Below are positions 59,621 to 64,000 of a stretch of 64,000 bases of DNA, piece after piece. How positions within the stretch are numbered: the first letter of the stretch is position 1; every line of letters begins with the position of its first letter. The translations under genes were made by a program, and so were the position numbers. The DNA lies in the NCBI RefSeq assembly GCF_000585255.1, contig NZ_JANL01000015.1, positions 1-64,000 of the forward strand. The letters are read 5' to 3'. The stretch is from Alkalibacterium sp. AK22. Lineage in GTDB: Bacteria; Bacillota; Bacilli; Lactobacillales; Carnobacteriaceae_A. The notes under the pieces were generated by a model. That model was not told the DNA's origin, made no database searches, and saw only the letters and a program-made list of their open reading frames with translations.

Positions 59621-59986
59621 ATGGCTCGTGTAGCAGGTGTAGACATTCCACGTGACAAGCATGTGGTAATTTCACTAACATATATCTACGGAATCGGTAA
59701 AACAACAGCTCAAGGAATCTTGGAAGCTGCTGGCGTACCAGAGGAAACTCGTGTACGTGAACTGACAAACGACCAGCTGGATTCTATCCGTGCTGAAGTC
59801 GACAAGCTTAAAGTTGAAGGAGATCTTCGTCGTGAAGTAAACCAGAACATTAAGCGTTTGATGGAAATTGGATCATACCGTGGCATTCGTCACCGTCGTG
59901 GTCTGCCAGTACGTGGACAGAACACAAAGAACAACGCACGTACGCGTAAAGGCAAAGCAGTCGCTATTGCCGGTAAGAAAAAATAA
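59621..59986 (+). CDS. rpsM: 30S ribosomal protein S13
   Basis: A 121-residue protein. [20 protein letters not shown], the helix-hairpin segment [12 protein letters not shown] and the basic end [19 protein letters not shown] are conserved. ATG 59621 follows CAGGAGG. Confidence 0.98.
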   Translation: MARVAGVDIPRDKHVVISLTYIYGIGKTTAQGILEAAGVPEETRVRELTNDQLDSIRAEVDKLKVEGDLRREVNQNIKRLMEIGSYRGIRHRRGLPVRGQNTKNNARTRKGKAVAIAGKKK

Positions 59987-60016
59987 TTTACCATAAGTTA
60001 GGAGGTCAATCTACGA

Positions 60017-60415
60017 ATGGCTAAAGCAAAAAGACCCGCTCGTAACCGTAAACGTCGAGTGAAAAAGAATATTGAACAGGGAGTCGCGCACATCCGTTCA
60101 ACGTTCAACAATACAATCGTTATGATAACTGATGTACACGGAAATGCTATTTCATGGTCTTCTGCAGGATCACTGGGATTCAGAGGTTCTCGTAAGTCCA
60201 CTCCATTTGCTGCTCAGATGGCTGCTGAAGCTGCTGCAAAAGGCGGAATGGAAAATGGAATGAAGACAGTTGAAGTTACCGTTAAAGGACCTGGTTCAGG
60301 TCGTGAAGCTGCGATCCGTGCCCTACAGGCTACTGGACTAGAAGTAACTGCAATTCGTGACGTAACACCGGTACCACACAACGGATGCCGTCCTCCAAAA
60401 CGTCGTCGCGTATAA
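60017..60415 (+). CDS. rpsK: 30S ribosomal protein S11
   Basis: A 132-residue protein. [20 protein letters not shown] and [19 protein letters not shown] are diagnostic. ATG 60017 follows TAGGAGG. Confidence 0.98.
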   Translation: MAKAKRPARNRKRRVKKNIEQGVAHIRSTFNNTIVMITDVHGNAISWSSAGSLGFRGSRKSTPFAAQMAAEAAAKGGMENGMKTVEVTVKGPGSGREAAIRALQATGLEVTAIRDVTPVPHNGCRPPKRRRV

Positions 60416-60478
60416 AATTAAAAAAGTCGTTTTAAGGATAACGTGGACTATACGTTTTGAAAGGGGTAAACGGACCAG

Positions 60479-61423
60479 ATGATCGAAATTGAGAAGCCGG
60501 TAATTGAAACAGTTGAGATCAGTGAAGATGGAAAATTCGGCAAGTTTGTCGTTGAACCGCTTGAGCGAGGATACGGTACAACATTAGGGAACTCCCTGCG
60601 TCGAATCCTGTTATCATCTTTGCCAGGTGCTGCCGTCACAAATATTCAAATTGATGGCGTTTTGCATGAATTCACTGCGATCGATGGAGTTGTTGAAGAC
60701 GTCACAGCCATCATTTTAAACTTAAAGAAACTCGCGCTTAAGTTGTATTCTGATGAAACAAAAACCATTGAGATAGATGTTGAGGGACCAGCTACTGTTA
60801 CAGCAGCTGATATTATTTTCGACAGCGATGTTGAAATCATGAACCCGGATCTATATATTTGTACAGTCTCTGAGGGTGGTCACTTGCACGCCCGCATGGA
60901 AGCACAAAAAGGCAGAGGATATGTACGCGCTGAACACAACAAGCACGATGATATGCCAATAGGTGTATTGCCGGTTGATTCGATTTATACCCCAATCAGC
61001 CGAGTAAATTACCATGTTGAAAATACACGTGTAGGAGAAAAAGAACAGTACGACAAGCTAACCCTTGACGTATGGACAGATGGTTCGACCTCTCCGGAAG
61101 ATGGTGTCAGCTTGGCTGCAAAAATCATGACTGAGCACCTGAACATTTTCGTCAACCTGACAGAAGAAGCCCGTGAAGCTGAAATTATGGTTGAAAAAGA
61201 AGAGACACAAATGGAAAAAATGCTTGAGATGACTATCGAAGAGCTGGATCTGTCTGTGCGTTCTTACAACTGCTTGAAGCGTGCAGGGATTAACACTGTA
61301 CAGGAACTGACAAACAAAACTGAACCAGAAATGATGAAAGTCCGTAACTTGGGCCGTAAGTCACTGGAAGAAGTTAAACTCAAACTGGGCGAGCTGGATT
61401 TAGGCTTGCGCGATGAAGAGTAA
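60479..61423 (+). CDS. rpoA: RNA polymerase alpha subunit
   Basis: A 314-residue subunit. The N-terminal dimerisation domain has [20 protein letters not shown]; after a linker the C-terminal DNA-binding domain has [20 protein letters not shown] and [19 protein letters not shown] 60479 is preceded by AAAGGGG. rplQ is 97 bases downstream. Confidence 0.98.
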   Translation: MIEIEKPVIETVEISEDGKFGKFVVEPLERGYGTTLGNSLRRILLSSLPGAAVTNIQIDGVLHEFTAIDGVVEDVTAIILNLKKLALKLYSDETKTIEIDVEGPATVTAADIIFDSDVEIMNPDLYICTVSEGGHLHARMEAQKGRGYVRAEHNKHDDMPIGVLPVDSIYTPISRVNYHVENTRVGEKEQYDKLTLDVWTDGSTSPEDGVSLAAKIMTEHLNIFVNLTEEAREAEIMVEKEETQMEKMLEMTIEELDLSVRSYNCLKRAGINTVQELTNKTEPEMMKVRNLGRKSLEEVKLKLGELDLGLRDEE

Positions 61424-61520
61424 ACCGACCAATCCTTTAATGGAGCGATCGTAAATATTCACTGCCGATATTACTGTATTCGGCAACAGCAATCTTGTAG
61501 TAAAGGGAGGATTTCGACGA

Positions 61521-61937
61521 ATGGGTTATCGTAAATTAGGACGCACAAGCTCTCAGCGTAAAGCAATGCTTCGTGATCTGACATCTGACTTGTTTATCAA
61601 CGAGCGTATTGTAACAACTGTTACTCGTGCGAAGGAAGTTTCTAAACTTGCTGATAAAATGATCACTTTAGGTAAACGTGGAGACTTGCACGCTCGTCGT
61701 CAAGCTGCTGCATTTGTTCGTAACGAACTGGCAACTGTATCAGAAACTGAAGACGAAATCGTAGTACAATCAGTACTACAAAAATTGTTTGATGATATTG
61801 CACCACGTTTCGCTGAGCGTAACGGTGGGTACACTCGCGTATTGAAAACAGAACCTCGTCGCGGAGACGGCGCACCAATGGCTGTACTGGAACTTGTAGA
61901 AGGACCAGTAAACACTAGCGACGCAGACGCTGAATAA
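61521..61937 (+). CDS. rplQ: 50S ribosomal protein L17
   Basis: A 138-residue protein. [20 protein letters not shown] and the C-terminal VLELVEGPV frame the family; the last residues are acidic. ATG 61521 follows AAAGGGAGG. It is last in the superoperon before a structured non-coding stretch. Confidence 0.97.
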   Translation: MGYRKLGRTSSQRKAMLRDLTSDLFINERIVTTVTRAKEVSKLADKMITLGKRGDLHARRQAAAFVRNELATVSETEDEIVVQSVLQKLFDDIAPRFAERNGGYTRVLKTEPRRGDGAPMAVLELVEGPVNTSDADAE

Positions 61938-62373
61938 TTAAATACACGAACAGCAATCAACCAAAATCACTTTTGGATGTATGATGAGCGTTACGATGAT
62001 GGAAGATATTCCAAGTGTCTAGCTCAGTTTCTCCCGGGTTTAACCCGGGAGGGACACCATATATCGTAAAGTGTTTTTTTATTACCGTTTCATCCTATAC
62101 ATAGTAGCTAGATAAAAAATCCTGTCTTATGCGCTGATTGTCTGGTCAGGTCCTGAATCAACGGCTATACGAAGGGTGGTCTGTTTAGGCCAGCTCAGCT
62201 GAATAATTTGAGGAAGCCAGGATCTTGCAGGGGACCTTGATGTAAAGGGATACAGCCGTCATTTTTTGTTGTACTGTCAGTCAGTTTTTGGTAACCTTGT
62301 AATGTTGAGTTACTGTCTTGACACCTGTAAAATGCTTAAAAAATAAGAGAAACAATAAAGTAGAGGGTAAATC
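61938..62373 (+). promoter_or_regulatory. rplQ-ecfA1 spacer: downstream RNA structure and ecfA promoter
   Basis: GTGTC (62015-62019) and GACAC (62053-62057) close a long hairpin around CTCCCGGG/CCCGGGAG (62031-62051). A run of T starts at about 62074 after GTG. A conserved structured element downstream of rplQ (L17DE) is known in Lactobacillales; this could be one, but it was not compared. A promoter TTGAGT (62305-62310), 17 bases, TAAAAT (62328-62333) serves ecfA1. 62090-62300 shows nothing else. Confidence 0.62.
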
Positions 62374-63213
62374 ATGTCTGAAATTATCAAACTAAACAAT
62401 ATCACATATCGATATGATGATGAAGACCAGCGTCCGGCACTGGAGGACGTTTCTTTTCAGATCACCAAAGGAGAATGGGTGGCCATCATCGGACCGAACG
62501 GGTCAGGCAAATCAACTCTGGCTAAAACAATCAATGGCCTGATTGAGCCGGATAGCGGAGAAGTCAGTGTCGGTGGACTGGATCTGAACGAAGAGAATAT
62601 CTGGTCGATCCGGCAAATGGTCGGCATGGTGTTCCAGAATCCGGACAACCAGTTTGTCGGGTCCACTGTCCAGGACGATGTGGCTTTTGGGCTGGAAAAT
62701 CTGGGGATTCCCAGAGATGAGATGATCGAGCGGGTCAGAAGCGCACTGGATAAAGTCAATATGCTTGAATTTGCTGAACGTGAACCGGCCAGACTGTCAG
62801 GCGGACAGAAACAGCGAGTGGCTATTGCCGGAATCGTCGCTTTGCGGCCGGATATCATGATTCTGGATGAAGCTACCAGTATGCTGGATCCCCAGGGCCG
62901 GGAAGAGGTGCTGCGCACCGTTAAGGAAGTGAAAGAACAGGAAAACCTGTCTGTTTTGTCCATCACCCATGATATCGACGAAGCAGCCGCAGCCAACCGG
63001 GTCCTCGTCATGAGAGACGGTAAAATGATTCAGGAAGGAACGCCAGAGACCATTTTTTCGTATGGCGAAAAACTGATTGAAATGGGTCTGGACTTGCCTT
63101 TCCCGGAAAAACTAAAAGCATCACTGAAAAAGCAGGGCATGGATGTGCCGGCTGATTATCTGACTGAAGAAGGGATGGTGGACTGGTTATGGACATACGT
63201 TTCGAAGAAGTAG
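62374..63213 (+). CDS. ecfA1: ECF transporter ATPase EcfA1
   Basis: A 279-residue ATPase of the energy-coupling factor module that powers many vitamin uptake S components. Walker [10 protein letters not shown] is near residue 38, Q-loop [14 protein letters not shown], signature LSGGQKQRV, Walker [13 protein letters not shown] and switch [10 protein letters not shown]. The C-terminal region is the EcfA-type extension. ATG 62374 has AGAGGG at a suitable distance. The last 25 bases overlap ecfA2, showing translational coupling. Confidence 0.95.
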   Translation: MSEIIKLNNITYRYDDEDQRPALEDVSFQITKGEWVAIIGPNGSGKSTLAKTINGLIEPDSGEVSVGGLDLNEENIWSIRQMVGMVFQNPDNQFVGSTVQDDVAFGLENLGIPRDEMIERVRSALDKVNMLEFAEREPARLSGGQKQRVAIAGIVALRPDIMILDEATSMLDPQGREEVLRTVKEVKEQENLSVLSITHDIDEAAAANRVLVMRDGKMIQEGTPETIFSYGEKLIEMGLDLPFPEKLKASLKKQGMDVPADYLTEEGMVDWLWTYVSKK

Positions 63214-64000
63214 GCTATACTTATCAGAAAGGAACGCCTTTCCAGAGCCGGGCCCTTCACGACATCGATTTGACAATCGAAGCTGGGTCATTTACAGCTC
63301 TGGTCGGCCATACCGGCAGCGGAAAGTCGACTGTTCTTCAGCATTTGAATGCTCTAAAAAAACCGACCAGTGGTCAGGTCACCATTGGAGATCGTGTAAT
63401 CACACACTTCTCCGAAGATAAAGGTTTGAAGACACTTAGAAAAAAAGTCGGGATTGTGTTCCAGTTTCCTGAAGCGCAGTTATTTGAAGAAACGGTTGCC
63501 AAGGATATCGCTTTTGGACCCAAGAATTTCGGGGTATCAGAAGAAGAGGGACTGGCCAAAGCCAAGGAGCTTCTGCCTCTGGTCGGACTGGATGAAAGCT
63601 TCATGGAACGCTCACCTTTTGACTTGTCTGGCGGACAAATGCGCCGGGTAGCTATCGCTGGTGTTTTGGCAATGGAGCCGGAAGTACTGGTTCTGGATGA
63701 GCCGACGGCAGGTCTGGATCCACAGGGACGCAAGGAAGTCATGGATATGTTTTATAATTTATATCAAGAGCAGGGACTGACTGTGGTCCTGGTAACGCAC
63801 CAGATGGATGATGTTGCCACCTACGCGAATCACATGATTGTGCTTGAAAAAGGGACGGTCATGAAGGAAGGTCATCCAAGAGAACTGTTCAAGGAAGCGG
63901 GCTGGCTGTCCAGCATGCAGCTGGGTGTACCATCAACGGTCCGCTTTGCTCATGAATTGGAAGAAAAGTTCCAATGGCATTTTGATCCTCTTCCGCTGAC
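63189..64000 (+). CDS. ecfA2: ECF transporter ATPase EcfA2 (partial, runs off the window)
   Basis: At least 270 codons read on to the end of the window without a stop, covering nearly the whole family length. [20 protein letters not shown] opens it; Walker [11 protein letters not shown]-loop [14 protein letters not shown], signature [13 protein letters not shown], Walker [13 protein letters not shown] and VTHQMDDVA are intact. ATG 63189 lies inside ecfA1, with GAAGGGATGGTGG upstream. EcfT is expected next, outside the window. Confidence 0.94.
   Translation, partial: MDIRFEEVGYTYQKGTPFQSRALHDIDLTIEAGSFTALVGHTGSGKSTVLQHLNALKKPTSGQVTIGDRVITHFSEDKGLKTLRKKVGIVFQFPEAQLFEETVAKDIAFGPKNFGVSEEEGLAKAKELLPLVGLDESFMERSPFDLSGGQMRRVAIAGVLAMEPEVLVLDEPTAGLDPQGRKEVMDMFYNLYQEQGLTVVLVTHQMDDVATYANHMIVLEKGTVMKEGHPRELFKEAGWLSSMQLGVPSTVRFAHELEEKFQWHFDPLPL

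Overview
The window is a chromosomal stretch of a low-GC Gram-positive bacterium, most likely Lactobacillales and plausibly Carnobacteriaceae-like (the genus cannot be fixed from sequence alone). The support is the gene order dut-radA-yacL-(ispD)-gltX-cysS-mrnC-rlmB-rae1-sigH-rpmG-secE-nusG-rplKAJL, separate rpoBC, rpsL-rpsG-fusA-tuf and S10-spc-alpha clusters ending in ecfA1-ecfA2, strong AAGGAGG ribosome-binding sites, many GTG/TTG starts and a PyrR-type attenuator.

Layout. 1-4200: end of an rRNA operon (5S 3' end, tRNA-Asn), a HesB-like protein, an old-yellow-enzyme oxidoreductase, an SDR dehydrogenase, and an orphan MsmK/UgpC-type sugar ABC ATPase behind three evenly spaced cre-like boxes. 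4300-14100: dUTPase, RadA, the PIN/TRAM protein YacL, a broken ispD, GltX, CysS, Mini-III, RlmB, Rae1 and a SigH-like sigma factor. 14200-16100: a Gx-family membrane protein and a divergent ApbE flavin transferase lipoprotein. 16100-20050: L33, SecE, NusG, L11, L1, L10, L7/L12 with leader regulation. 20150-29250: RodA, FtsW, a LURP-one protein, an MFS transporter, a PyrR-controlled uracil permease, an unassigned structured RNA, fumarase, a six-copy 52-bp tandem repeat and an RsmC-like methyltransferase. 29300-42100: rpoB, rpoC, rpsL, rpsG, fusA, tuf. 42200-46620: a minus-strand MoxR/DUF58/transglutaminase operon. 47190-61940: the S10-spc-alpha superoperon. 62370-64000: ecfA1 and the start of ecfA2.

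Most of the window is core information processing (transcription, translation, protein export, aminoacylation, rRNA maturation) under attenuator-like leaders: rpoB, rplJ, pyrP, nusG, infA and possibly cysS.

No clearly new multi-gene system was found. The items most worth a second look are the structured RNA between pyrP and fumC (26405-26563), the exact 6 x 52 bp array after fumC, the multiply disrupted ispD with loss of the ispF position, the phased cre-like boxes before msmK, the possible Shine-Dalgarno switch before cysS, and the zinc-free S14 inside the main ribosomal operon.
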